A stretch of 9,145 nt of DNA from JBNAVY01 sp049700195 (GTDB taxonomy: Bacteria > Bacillota > Thermoanaerobacteria > Thermoanaerobacterales > Thermoanaerobacteraceae). The notes below the pieces were generated by a model. That model was not told the origin of the DNA and searched no databases. It was given only the letters and a program-made list of their open reading frames with translations. The stretch is from the NCBI GenBank assembly GCA_049700195.1, contig JBNAVY010000063.1:1-9145 (forward strand), given 5' to 3'. Below are positions 1 to 6,123 of this stretch, piece by piece. A program made the position numbers and the translations under genes. Position 1 is the first letter of the stretch, and each line of letters starts with the position of its first letter.

Positions 1-49
1 CCTTAGGTGGGGAAAAATCTTTCCCATAAGTGGGGAATTTTTATTGACA
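1..49. mobile_element. Terminus of an IS21-like insertion sequence (rest lies outside the window)
   Basis: Two near-identical 14-bp direct repeats, CC(T/A)TA(G/A)GTGGGGAA, lie at 1-14 and 24-37, 23 bp apart. Read on the minus strand, the block begins TGTCAATAAAAATTCCCCAC at position 49. Multiple tandem terminal repeats and a TG...CA end are typical of IS21-family elements, and TTCCCCAC-type ends are ones I associate with Firmicute members. The boundary at 49 is also where the IS3 orfA reading frame loses its family character (see 41-341), so the IS21-like element appears to have inserted into the older IS3 copy. No transposase of this element is visible because the window starts here. Confidence 0.45.
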
Positions 50-341
50 ATAACAGCCAGATTTTTTTTTAAGCCAGGCATTCTCATAAGAGAGCTGCCC
101 TATTTGTTTCAATAATTCCTCCTTCTCCTTTTCATATGATTTTTTGACCTTTTCTAACTCGTCCGTTTCTTTGCTAAACACCTTTGCTGCATTATTGATA
201 AATTCTGCTTTCCAGCGGCTAATCATATTTGGATGTTATTTCATATTCAGCAGCGATTTCATTAAGCGTTTTTTCTTCTCTCAATACCTCTAATACAGTT
301 TTTGCTTTTTGTTCTGGTGTAAAATTTCTTCTCTTATTCAT
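41..341 (-). pseudogene. IS3-family transposase OrfA, frameshifted
   Basis: OrfA is the helix-turn-helix/leucine-zipper half of IS3 transposases. An ATG at 341 starts MNKRRNFTPEQKAKTVLEVL, a typical OrfA N-terminus. After EIT the frame runs into a stop (SKYD*). Removing one base near 233 (the minus strand has ACATCC where ACACCC-type spacing would read on) restores EITPNMISRWKAEF, the recognition helix of the family. The rest, from about 226 down, carries a Glu/Lys-rich coiled coil and the hallmark ENAWLKKKSG end. The LKKK codons lie in a run of nine A's, where such elements usually make a -1 frameshift to produce OrfAB. The last four residues (CYCQ) and stop come from, or abut, the IS21-like end. 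The single-base insertion and lost orfB make this a dead gene. No clear ribosome binding site precedes the ATG. Confidence 0.75.
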
Positions 342-394
342 AACTATATTCTAACTTATTTTTGACTTTTTGTCTGTCTAGTTTTCTGGTATCA
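50..394 (-). mobile_element. IS3-family element remnant (left end plus orfA)
   Basis: The minus strand starting at 394 reads TGATACCAGAAAACTAGACA. This fits an IS3-family terminal inverted repeat (TG start, AAACTAGACA-type core) lying about 50 bp before the orfA start codon. The element then carries a broken orfA and stops at the junction with the IS21-like terminus near 49-50. orfB, the DDE integrase half, is absent. No target-site duplication can be checked because the other end is missing. Confidence 0.6.
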
Positions 395-435
395 TTATAA
401 GGAATTTTCAATTATGGCTATTATAACACACGCTT

Positions 436-464
436 TATGTAAACAATCACTGTAATTTTATAAT
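436..464 (+). promoter_or_regulatory. Possible promoter of the diguanylate cyclase gene
   Basis: A perfect -10 hexamer TATAAT lies at 459-464. Seventeen bases upstream is only a poor -35 (TATGTA, 436-441). It lies 93 bp before the ATG at 557 and just ahead of the inverted repeat at 468-510, so the start of transcription would fall in or at the first arm. In DNA this AT-rich a TATAAT can occur by chance. Confidence 0.3.
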
Positions 465-467
465 AGA

Positions 468-510
468 ATATGATAAAATTAATATTAGTTTTCTAAAGGC
501 TTTATCATAT
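468..510. repeat. Perfect 10-bp inverted repeat in the diguanylate cyclase leader
   Basis: ATATGATAAA (468-477) and TTTATCATAT (501-510) are exact reverse complements separated by 23 bp. The pair sits between the candidate -10 box (459-464) and the start codon at 557. It is too AT-rich and has no following T-run to be a good terminator. It may be an operator bound by a dimeric regulator, or a leader hairpin; the sequence does not tell which. Confidence 0.45.
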
Positions 511-556
511 AAAATAAGAGAATAGTTAATACAAAAAAATTAAAAAGGTGAGAAAT

Positions 557-1453
557 ATGGAGGACAATCATTTAACTATGGAGCAACTTATAGAAAAAAT
601 TGCTTTTTTGACAAATATATATGATGCTATTAGGATTGTTGACCCTGTCAAAAAGAAAGTTTACTATTTTATTTCTCAAAATGAAGAAAAATTAAAAGAA
701 GAAAATACATGCTTTGATTTTTGGAAACAGGGAAAGATATGTTCTAATTGTGTTTCTATGCGTGCATATATAACAGATAAAACTTTTATTAAAATAGAGT
801 ATAACGGTGAGCGGCTATATTTAGTTACGGCAACACCTTTTTATACCGAAGCAGGAAAAATTGTCGTTGAATTTTTGAAAGACTCTACAGATTCAGGAAT
901 AATAGAAGATATCAAAAATTTAGCTACTAAAGATATTTATGACAAAGTAAACAAACTAAATGAATTAGTTGTAAGAGACAGTTTAACTGGTGTATATAAC
1001 AGAAGGTTTATTGAAGACAGGTTACCTGTTGATTTGTTGTCTGCTTCTATTAATAAAACACCGTTATCTATAATTATTGCAGATATAGATTTTTTTAAAA
1101 AAGTAAATGATACATATGGGCATGTTGCAGGTGATGAAGTTTTGAAATTTTTTGCACATACTCTTAGAAACAGTATAAGAAAAACTGACTGGGTTGCCAG
1201 GTACGGAGGAGAAGAATTTTTAATATGTTTAAATAACGCAGATAATAGTCTTGCCTATGAAATTGCAGAAAGAATTAGGGAAAAAATCGAAAGCAGTACA
1301 ATTATGTATAAAGATCAGCAAATTAGGATAACTGCTAGTTTTGGAGTATATACAGTAAAAAGTGAAAATGAAACCTATATTGATATCATTGAAAAAGCTG
1401 ATCAAAACCTGTACAAAGCAAAAAAAGAAGGGAGAAACAAGGTTATAGTTTAA
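557..1453 (+). CDS. Diguanylate cyclase (GGDEF) with N-terminal Cys-containing sensory region
   Basis: Makes the second messenger c-di-GMP from two GTP. Of 298 residues, about 1-115 form a PAS-like alpha/beta region containing C52-x9-C62-x2-C65 in the context CFDFWKQGKICSNC, a pattern I associate with clostridial sensory GGDEF proteins that may bind a metal or sense redox. A short helical linker (about 116-135) leads into the GGDEF domain, which opens with DSLTGVYNRR. The domain has the metal-binding DIDFFKKVNDTYGH segment and an intact active-site loop GGEEF (217-221). RKTD (208-211) lies exactly five residues before the loop, matching an inhibitory I-site (RxxD). No membrane segment is visible, so it should be cytosolic. 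I chose ATG 557, not the in-frame GTG at 548, because AAAGGTGA (544-551) then acts as Shine-Dalgarno with normal spacing. It is convergent with the glycosyltransferase gene, with stop codons overlapping. Confidence 0.93.
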   Translation: MEDNHLTMEQLIEKIAFLTNIYDAIRIVDPVKKKVYYFISQNEEKLKEENTCFDFWKQGKICSNCVSMRAYITDKTFIKIEYNGERLYLVTATPFYTEAGKIVVEFLKDSTDSGIIEDIKNLATKDIYDKVNKLNELVVRDSLTGVYNRRFIEDRLPVDLLSASINKTPLSIIIADIDFFKKVNDTYGHVAGDEVLKFFAHTLRNSIRKTDWVARYGGEEFLICLNNADNSLAYEIAERIREKIESSTIMYKDQQIRITASFGVYTVKSENETYIDIIEKADQNLYKAKKEGRNKVIV

Positions 1454-2868
1454 GCTTTTTTGGCTTCAAAGCTATGCCTTTTTATTTTTCCCCAGTTATG
1501 TTTTAATTTTTTAAATTTAATAATACCTTCTATTCTAAACAGTGTTGTCATTTGCCTGTATCCAAAATTTTCTAATACGCCATATAAGCTTAACTTTAAA
1601 AGTTGTTTTAAATAAGGATATCTATTAAATGTATATTCTTCTAAAAGTATAGCTCCCAACGATAAAAGTACGCCATAAAGTATAGCTGCCGCAAAAAACA
1701 ATATAAAATATTTAAGATTTAAAAATCCAAGTATATATGCAACAGGAACTAATATATATCCTAAAGCTTCTATAATAGGCCCAAACATCTCGAATACCCA
1801 AAAATAAGGCACTGCAATAAGCCCAATTCTTTTATACTTTGGGTTAAAAAGCATCTTTTTATGCTTAAACAGACTATCCATAAGCCCTATCTGCCACCTT
1901 CTTCTTTGACTTCTTAAGTCTTTTATGCTCTCAGGTACTTGTGTCCAACATACGGGATCTGGAATAAATTTTATTCTGTAGTCTCGTTTATTTTTTAAAA
2001 AATATTCATGAAGCTTGACAATAAGTTCCATGTCCTCTCCGATTGTATTCTTATCATAACCCCCTACTTCAATTACCGCCTCTTTTTTAAAAGCTCCAAA
2101 AGCACCAGATACTATAAGCAGACAATTTATTAAATCCCATCCCGCTCTTCCTGTTAAAAAAGCTCTTAGATATTCTACTATCTGAAAGATTGCAATACTG
2201 CTTTTGGGAAGATTTATATTTATTATTTTGCCTTTTGTTATTGTACTCCCATTTGCAACTCTTACAATACCACCTACTGCAATTGTCCTTTTATCTTCAA
2301 TGAAGGGCATTATTACCCTTATAAGCGAATCACTTTCTAATATCGAATCAGCATCAATAGAAGTAATTACAGGATAATTAGATACATTTATACCTGCATT
2401 TAATGCGTCTGCTTTGCCTCCATTTTCTTTATCGACTAGAATCAGATTTGGTATATCTATGTTCCTATATATACTTTTTATTTTATTTGTCTTAATACGA
2501 TATCTAACCGGTTGATTTACTTCTTTCAAATCAAAAGCTTCAATAACCTTTTTTAGTGTTTCATCTTTTGAGCCATCATTTATTACAACTACTTCAAACA
2601 AAGGATAATGCAATGATAAAAGCGACTTAATATTTTCGACAATCGTTTCTTCTTCATTGTATGCAGGAACTAATATAGAAATAGGTATCATATTAGATGA
2701 AACTATGAATCTTATGTAATCTGAATATCTTATTTTCTTTATGTACCTGTTTAAGTTAAATGCAGCCATAATTAGCTGGGCAAAATAGATTAAATTTATT
2801 GCTAAAACATAGTAAATAATAATTTTGTTAAAGCTTATTATTATTGATTTTATTAAAGCTGCGTTCAC
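1450..2868 (-). CDS. Membrane family-2 glycosyltransferase (PgaC/cellulose-synthase-like)
   Basis: Predicted processive glycosyltransferase that polymerises an activated sugar at the inner face of the membrane, as in poly-N-acetylglucosamine, cellulose or hyaluronan synthases. The 472 residues contain a hydrophobic segment at about 16-37, then the GT-A domain with ILVPAYNEEETI (65-76), D98 in VVINDGS, the DxD-type D172/D174 in SIDADS, the catalytic-base region GED (277-279) and QRRRW (321-325), the QxxRW signature of processive enzymes. About 347-411 holds two or three more membrane segments. There is no PilZ domain, so any c-di-GMP control must come through a partner. The start is GTG at 2868, overlapping the upstream stop as GTGA, with AGGTGG seven bases ahead, so it is translationally coupled to the HEAT gene. 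The sugar cannot be inferred. Family assignment is firm; the exopolysaccharide role is inference. Confidence 0.92.
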   Translation of the reverse strand: MNAALIKSIIISFNKIIIYYVLAINLIYFAQLIMAAFNLNRYIKKIRYSDYIRFIVSSNMIPISILVPAYNEEETIVENIKSLLSLHYPLFEVVVINDGSKDETLKKVIEAFDLKEVNQPVRYRIKTNKIKSIYRNIDIPNLILVDKENGGKADALNAGINVSNYPVITSIDADSILESDSLIRVIMPFIEDKRTIAVGGIVRVANGSTITKGKIININLPKSSIAIFQIVEYLRAFLTGRAGWDLINCLLIVSGAFGAFKKEAVIEVGGYDKNTIGEDMELIVKLHEYFLKNKRDYRIKFIPDPVCWTQVPESIKDLRSQRRRWQIGLMDSLFKHKKMLFNPKYKRIGLIAVPYFWVFEMFGPIIEALGYILVPVAYILGFLNLKYFILFFAAAILYGVLLSLGAILLEEYTFNRYPYLKQLLKLSLYGVLENFGYRQMTTLFRIEGIIKFKKLKHNWGKIKRHSFEAKKA

Positions 2869-4019
2869 GCCGTCACCACCTGTCTGGTTTTAATATATTC
2901 TTTAACTAAATCAGAAAGTTTAGGGCTTTGGTCATTAACTGATTCATATTCCAGAAGCTTATCCCATCCATAACTTGTTTCCAAAACAGATATAATAATA
3001 TCTTTTGCAAATTTGTCATCACCCTGAAAAATTAATCTGGCCATATCTAGTCCACCTTCAATGTTAATTAAAGAATATGCTGCGTTATATCTTACATACC
3101 ATTGTTGATCTGATAATGCTTTGACTAATGGTAAAAGAGCTCTGCTATCCTGTATCTGTCCCAGCGCTTTTGCCGCAACTGCTCTAACTTCCCATTCTTT
3201 ATCATTCAAAAGATTTATCATAGCTTCAACATATCTGTTATCTCCCATGTTACCTAATGCTCTGAGCGCCGCTATTTTCTTTTCTTTGTTTTCACTATTT
3301 AAAAATAATGCTATATCATCTGCTAATGCCATATCCTTATAGTTGCCTGCTGATTTTATAAAAGTTGAAGATATAAAATCATCATCTATGTATATTAAAG
3401 ATTTATACACATATAATTTATCACCTTCAAAGTTATCTGCAATTTCAATAAGACTTCTTTCACTTAAAGGAATAGTTTTTGAAAGTTTTTTAAATGCTTC
3501 TATAAACGCTTCTTCGTCTCCGATTTTTGCAAGTGCCAAAAGGACATTATACTTTACGTCAGTTGATGGATTTGTAACCAAATTTAGCAGTGGATGTATT
3601 GCCTTTTTACTTCTGAACTCACCAAGGTTTTTACAAGCTAATGCAATTTTATATAAATCCCTATGTTTTAATTTTTCTATTTCATAATCTATAAGTCCTA
3701 TATCTTCGCAAATCTTGGTTAATTTTTTTGTTAAAATGCCTTTAAAATTTTCAAAATAATATACCATTCTATCCTCTACTATTTCTCTTCGTATTTTATG
3801 TTTCATAAACATCTTCATTTTCTCTATCTCTGTCTCATTAATGTTTTCTTCATCAAGACGATATATCAATTCATCCAGATATGCAGATACTTCTTTTAAA
3901 TACTTTTGTTTTAATATTTCCTTTATGCTTGTATATATTTTTTCAAACACAAGATATATGTATAAAAGAAATATTATTATTGAAAAGAATATTATCGAAT
4001 ATAAAACTAGTAATTCCAT
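2865..4019 (-). CDS. Membrane-anchored HEAT-repeat protein
   Basis: A 384-aa protein with one N-terminal membrane segment (about 4-25), a charged helical stretch (about 26-125) and HEAT/PBS-lyase-type helical repeats. The clearest repeats are about 138-170 (ending ALAKIGD), 230-261 (ALRALGNMGD), 262-293 (WEVRAVAAKALGQIQD) and 294-323 (WYVRYNAAYSLINI). HEAT arrays are protein-binding scaffolds. One anchored in the membrane and coupled to a glycosyltransferase is plausibly a partner or regulatory adaptor for that enzyme. The ATG at 4019 follows the hub gene's stop by 10 bases, with GGTGAT as ribosome binding site. Its own stop overlaps the GT2 start (GTGA), so roughly matched production is expected. 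No enzymatic motif is visible. The direction of the anchor (helical part in the cytosol) is inferred from the many lysines after the segment. Confidence 0.85.
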   Translation of the reverse strand: MELLVLYSIIFFSIIIFLLYIYLVFEKIYTSIKEILKQKYLKEVSAYLDELIYRLDEENINETEIEKMKMFMKHKIRREIVEDRMVYYFENFKGILTKKLTKICEDIGLIDYEIEKLKHRDLYKIALACKNLGEFRSKKAIHPLLNLVTNPSTDVKYNVLLALAKIGDEEAFIEAFKKLSKTIPLSERSLIEIADNFEGDKLYVYKSLIYIDDDFISSTFIKSAGNYKDMALADDIALFLNSENKEKKIAALRALGNMGDNRYVEAMINLLNDKEWEVRAVAAKALGQIQDSRALLPLVKALSDQQWYVRYNAAYSLINIEGGLDMARLIFQGDDKFAKDIIISVLETSYGWDKLLEYESVNDQSPKLSDLVKEYIKTRQVVTA

Positions 4020-4029
4020 AAAATCACCA

Positions 4030-5532
4030 CTAATTTGATAATAGCCTTTTAATTCTGCTGTCTAGTTCCACAGGAGAAAAAGGTTTTACAATGTAATCAT
4101 CTGCTCCAATTTCAAAAGCCCTTTTCACATAATCCTCGTTCTTTTGTGAAGATAAAACTATTATTTTTATGTTCTTATTCTGCTCTTTTATTTTTTTTAT
4201 AAGTTCGTCACCTTTCATGAGCTTCATGTAATAATCCGTAACTATTAAATCAATTTTATTTTTCTTTACGATTTCAAGAGCTTCTACACCATCAGAAGCA
4301 GAATATATATTGTAACCCTTGTTTTTATATCTTGCTGTCAATATAGACAAAATTATCTTGTCATCATCTACAAATAATATATTTTTCACATCATTTTCTC
4401 TTAATGGTTCAATATTTACTATTACCATTTCTTGTCCATCTGACCTTGCATTGTTTAAAGATTGTTTAGCCTTAAAATATGCTTCTTTAAAGTCTTTTGT
4501 CTCATTGTTTAGCAAAACTATGCTCCAAGAAAAACTTACATCAATTTTAAATTTTTTGCCATATTCCTCAGTATATTTTAATATCTCTTCAACAGTATTT
4601 TTGACCCATTTCATATCCTTGTCATAAAACAAAATCGCAAATTCGTTTTTTGATGTTCTGTACGCTACATCAGCTTTCGTTATATATCTTTTAATCTGGG
4701 ATACTACTTCTTTTATAATGGTATTTCCAAAGCTTATTCCCATTTTTTTGTTTATTTCTGAAATATAATCAAAGTCAATTAAAAGAAGCACTCCAGTCTT
4801 GCTCTGCTTTTTCAAATTTAATAAAAATTTATCACATAACGCTTCTCCATAATTTTTTGCATATAAACCTGTTGCAACATCATAAACACTATTTTTTGAC
4901 CACTCATAGCTCATAATAGATAAATTACTTATTTTTAATATTACTTCGTTTATATCAAATGGATAATTGATATAATCAATTGCACCTAGTTCTAAAGATT
5001 TTATTTTAACATCAGTATTGTCTTCTCCAATTATAATAACAGGTATCTTGTGTAAAATCTCTTCTTTTCTTAAAGTTTCTAAAATCGTTAATGCATTTAT
5101 GTCTTTGTTACTTTGCAAAATCACTGCATTCGGGTAGTGTTCCATCATGATATTTAATATATCGTCTTTACCTAATATTGTATCTATGCCTATTTCAGCT
5201 AAGCGTTCAATAAGTTCGTTAACTTTTTCACTATATTCAGAAAATATAACAACTTTTCTCTTTTGAAGCAGCTCTTCTTCTAAAGCTTTTTCAACAAAGT
5301 TAAATTTCATCAGTATAATCTTGTCATCTACTTCTTCTTTTTCAAATAATGCGTTTTCTATTTCCTTTAATTCCAAATATATATCCTCAATATTATTTTC
5401 TTTTGCAAGAATATACAGATTTTTTAAAGTTTGCTTAATGACATTTATATAGCTTTTGTCTTTATTTTTTATATCATGAAGATCCTTTAATGTGTTTAAA
5501 ATATCCGATAAAGTACTTTCCCTAAAATCCAT
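4030..5532 (-). CDS. Response-regulator hub: degenerate REC - degenerate GGDEF - intact REC
   Basis: First gene of the operon, 500 residues, no membrane segment. About 1-90 is helical. About 93-205 has the receiver fold, but the phospho-acceptor position after AVIL is Q140/S141 and the conserved Lys before Pro is Y190 (DYINYPF), so it should not be phosphorylated. About 215-375 is a GGDEF fold (VATGLYAKNYGE, LIDFDYISEIN), but the active loop is SKNEF (294-298) and the I-site reads TKAD (285-288), so neither cyclase activity nor canonical c-di-GMP inhibition is expected. About 383-500 is a complete receiver: D389-D391, acceptor D433 in VTDYYM, S461, K483 in IVKPFSP. It would thus be a phosphorylation-controlled pseudo-cyclase. 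No histidine kinase gene is in the window. The ATG has a strong GGAGAGGAG ribosome binding site. Domain calls are firm; the regulatory role is inferred. Confidence 0.9.
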   Translation of the reverse strand: MDFRESTLSDILNTLKDLHDIKNKDKSYINVIKQTLKNLYILAKENNIEDIYLELKEIENALFEKEEVDDKIILMKFNFVEKALEEELLQKRKVVIFSEYSEKVNELIERLAEIGIDTILGKDDILNIMMEHYPNAVILQSNKDINALTILETLRKEEILHKIPVIIIGEDNTDVKIKSLELGAIDYINYPFDINEVILKISNLSIMSYEWSKNSVYDVATGLYAKNYGEALCDKFLLNLKKQSKTGVLLLIDFDYISEINKKMGISFGNTIIKEVVSQIKRYITKADVAYRTSKNEFAILFYDKDMKWVKNTVEEILKYTEEYGKKFKIDVSFSWSIVLLNNETKDFKEAYFKAKQSLNNARSDGQEMVIVNIEPLRENDVKNILFVDDDKIILSILTARYKNKGYNIYSASDGVEALEIVKKNKIDLIVTDYYMKLMKGDELIKKIKEQNKNIKIIVLSSQKNEDYVKRAFEIGADDYIVKPFSPVELDSRIKRLLSN

Positions 5533-5548
5533 ATTGCTCCTCTCCGAT

Positions 5549-5575
5549 ATATAGGAATAAGCTTTGCTATATTTA
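5549..5575 (-). promoter_or_regulatory. Candidate sigma-D-like promoter of the hub/HEAT/GT2 operon
   Basis: On the minus strand TAAA (5575-5572) is followed after 16 bases by CCTATAT (5555-5549). This resembles the sigma-D/FliA motility consensus TAAA-N14-16-CCGATAT with one mismatch in the second box. The transcript would begin only about 15-20 bases before the ATG and would still include GGAGAGGAG. A vegetative alternative, TTGATA with TATAAA further upstream, has a poor 15-bp spacer. This is suggestive only, given the AT content. Confidence 0.25.
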
Positions 5576-5638
5576 AAGTTTATAGCTTATTTTAATAATT
5601 ATCAAGAGTATTTACTCCTACCCAAAAAACAATAAGCT
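5556..5638. repeat. Three AATAAGCT motifs upstream of the operon
   Basis: AATAAGCT occurs at 5556-5563 and 5631-5638 and inverted (AGCTTATT) at 5584-5591. Inside the inverted pair is a second nested hairpin, GCTATA (5566-5571) with TATAGC (5581-5586). The motifs flank the region where the operon promoter must lie, so they could be operator sites. They could equally be chance in AT-rich DNA, although three copies of an 8-mer in 83 bp is more than expected. Confidence 0.35.
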
Positions 5639-5650
5639 CAACCTCCAGAC

Positions 5651-5764
5651 CATGAAAACATGAAACACTTTAAAAATATTCTGCAATAATGTGAGTATGA
5701 AAGGGAAGAATTTAACATGACAAAGAGAGAATTAAAAAATATTTATTATTCAAAAGACCATTGA
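5651..5764 (+). pseudogene. Possible remnant of a small gene, unrecognised
   Basis: One plus-strand frame reads HENMKHFKNILQ, a TAA stop at 5687-5689, then CEYEREEFN and MTKRELKNIYYSKDH, ending at TGA 5762-5764. Composition on both sides of the stop is protein-like (charged, helical). An N-terminus of the form MTKREL reminds me of small phage or mobile-element proteins, but I cannot name a family. The stretch from ATG 5717 alone would be 15 residues with a distant AAGGGA before it. Probably debris. Confidence 0.22.
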
Positions 5765-5831
5765 CCTGTGAAGACAATACCCACACAGGGAAGTGTAGGA
5801 ATAAATATCCTTGCGTGGGTAGCTAACTGCC
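5765..5831. other. Cluster of mutually exclusive hairpins, possible structured RNA or terminal element
   Basis: ACCCACACAGGG (5779-5790) pairs with CCTTGCGTGGGT (5809-5820): 12 pairs with one A-C mismatch and one G-T, and an 18-base loop. CCTGTG (5765-5770) can instead pair with CACAGG (5784-5789), and ACAC (5783-5786) with GTGT (5793-5796). GGTAG-CTAA-CTGCC (5818-5831) makes a further small hairpin. The patch is clearly more GC-rich than its surroundings. No coding sequence overlaps it and no RNA family that I know fits. Confidence 0.35.
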
Positions 5832-5895
5832 ATTAGAAAAAATATATACTTTTGTATTTATAGATATTATTTACTATAAAGTTAGAACTAACTAA

Positions 5896-6123
5896 TTAAT
5901 AAAAATAATGTATACGACAAATATAATTGAGGGATTCCATAGGCAGTTAAGGAAGGTTACAAAATCAAAAACAATATTTCCATCAGATGAAACATTAGAA
6001 AAAATGCTATACTTGGTAAGTATGAATGTGTTAAAGAAATGGACAGTGAGATATAAAAACTGGAATATAGTATTAAATCAATTAATCATAATGTATCCTG
6101 GACGACTTGAAAAATACTTATAG
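5896..6123 (+). pseudogene. IS256-family transposase, C-terminal fragment
   Basis: The frame from 5896 reads LIKIMYTTNIIEGFHRQLRK, followed by VTKSKTIFPSDETLEKMLYL and a Trp-rich end (KKWTVRYKNWNIVLNQL). TTNxIEGFHRQLRKVTK is the C-terminal signature of IS256-type mutator transposases, and its Glu is, as I recall, the third acid of the DDE triad. Only about 75 of roughly 400 residues remain. A stop (TAA 5893-5895) lies directly upstream in frame, and the first two catalytic Asp regions are missing. The ATG at 5908 is a chance internal codon, with no ribosome binding site. The C-terminus looks natural (GRLEKYL then TAG), so the copy was truncated from its 5' side. Confidence 0.85.

Noticed and set aside
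548..556. GTG at 548 as the cyclase start
   Set aside because: It lies inside the Shine-Dalgarno sequence that serves the ATG at 557 with normal spacing.
3121..4038. Several plus-strand open frames of 65-114 codons inside the HEAT gene
   Set aside because: They lie wholly opposite a well-supported minus-strand gene with repeat motifs, lack ribosome binding sites and have no family character.
4319..4627. Plus-strand open frame opposite the hub gene
   Set aside because: It is the complement of the hub's GGDEF and receiver region, which has clear domain motifs.
5765..5831. A CRISPR array or tRNA in the hairpin-rich island
   Set aside because: There is no repeated unit with spacers and no cloverleaf or CCA-type acceptor arrangement.
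5765..5835. A c-di-GMP (GEMM-I) riboswitch, suggested by GGTAGCTAACTGCC and the c-di-GMP gene context
   Set aside because: The conserved CAGGGCAAACC and GACGCAAAGC core of GEMM-I is absent, and the plus-strand orientation points away from the c-di-GMP genes.
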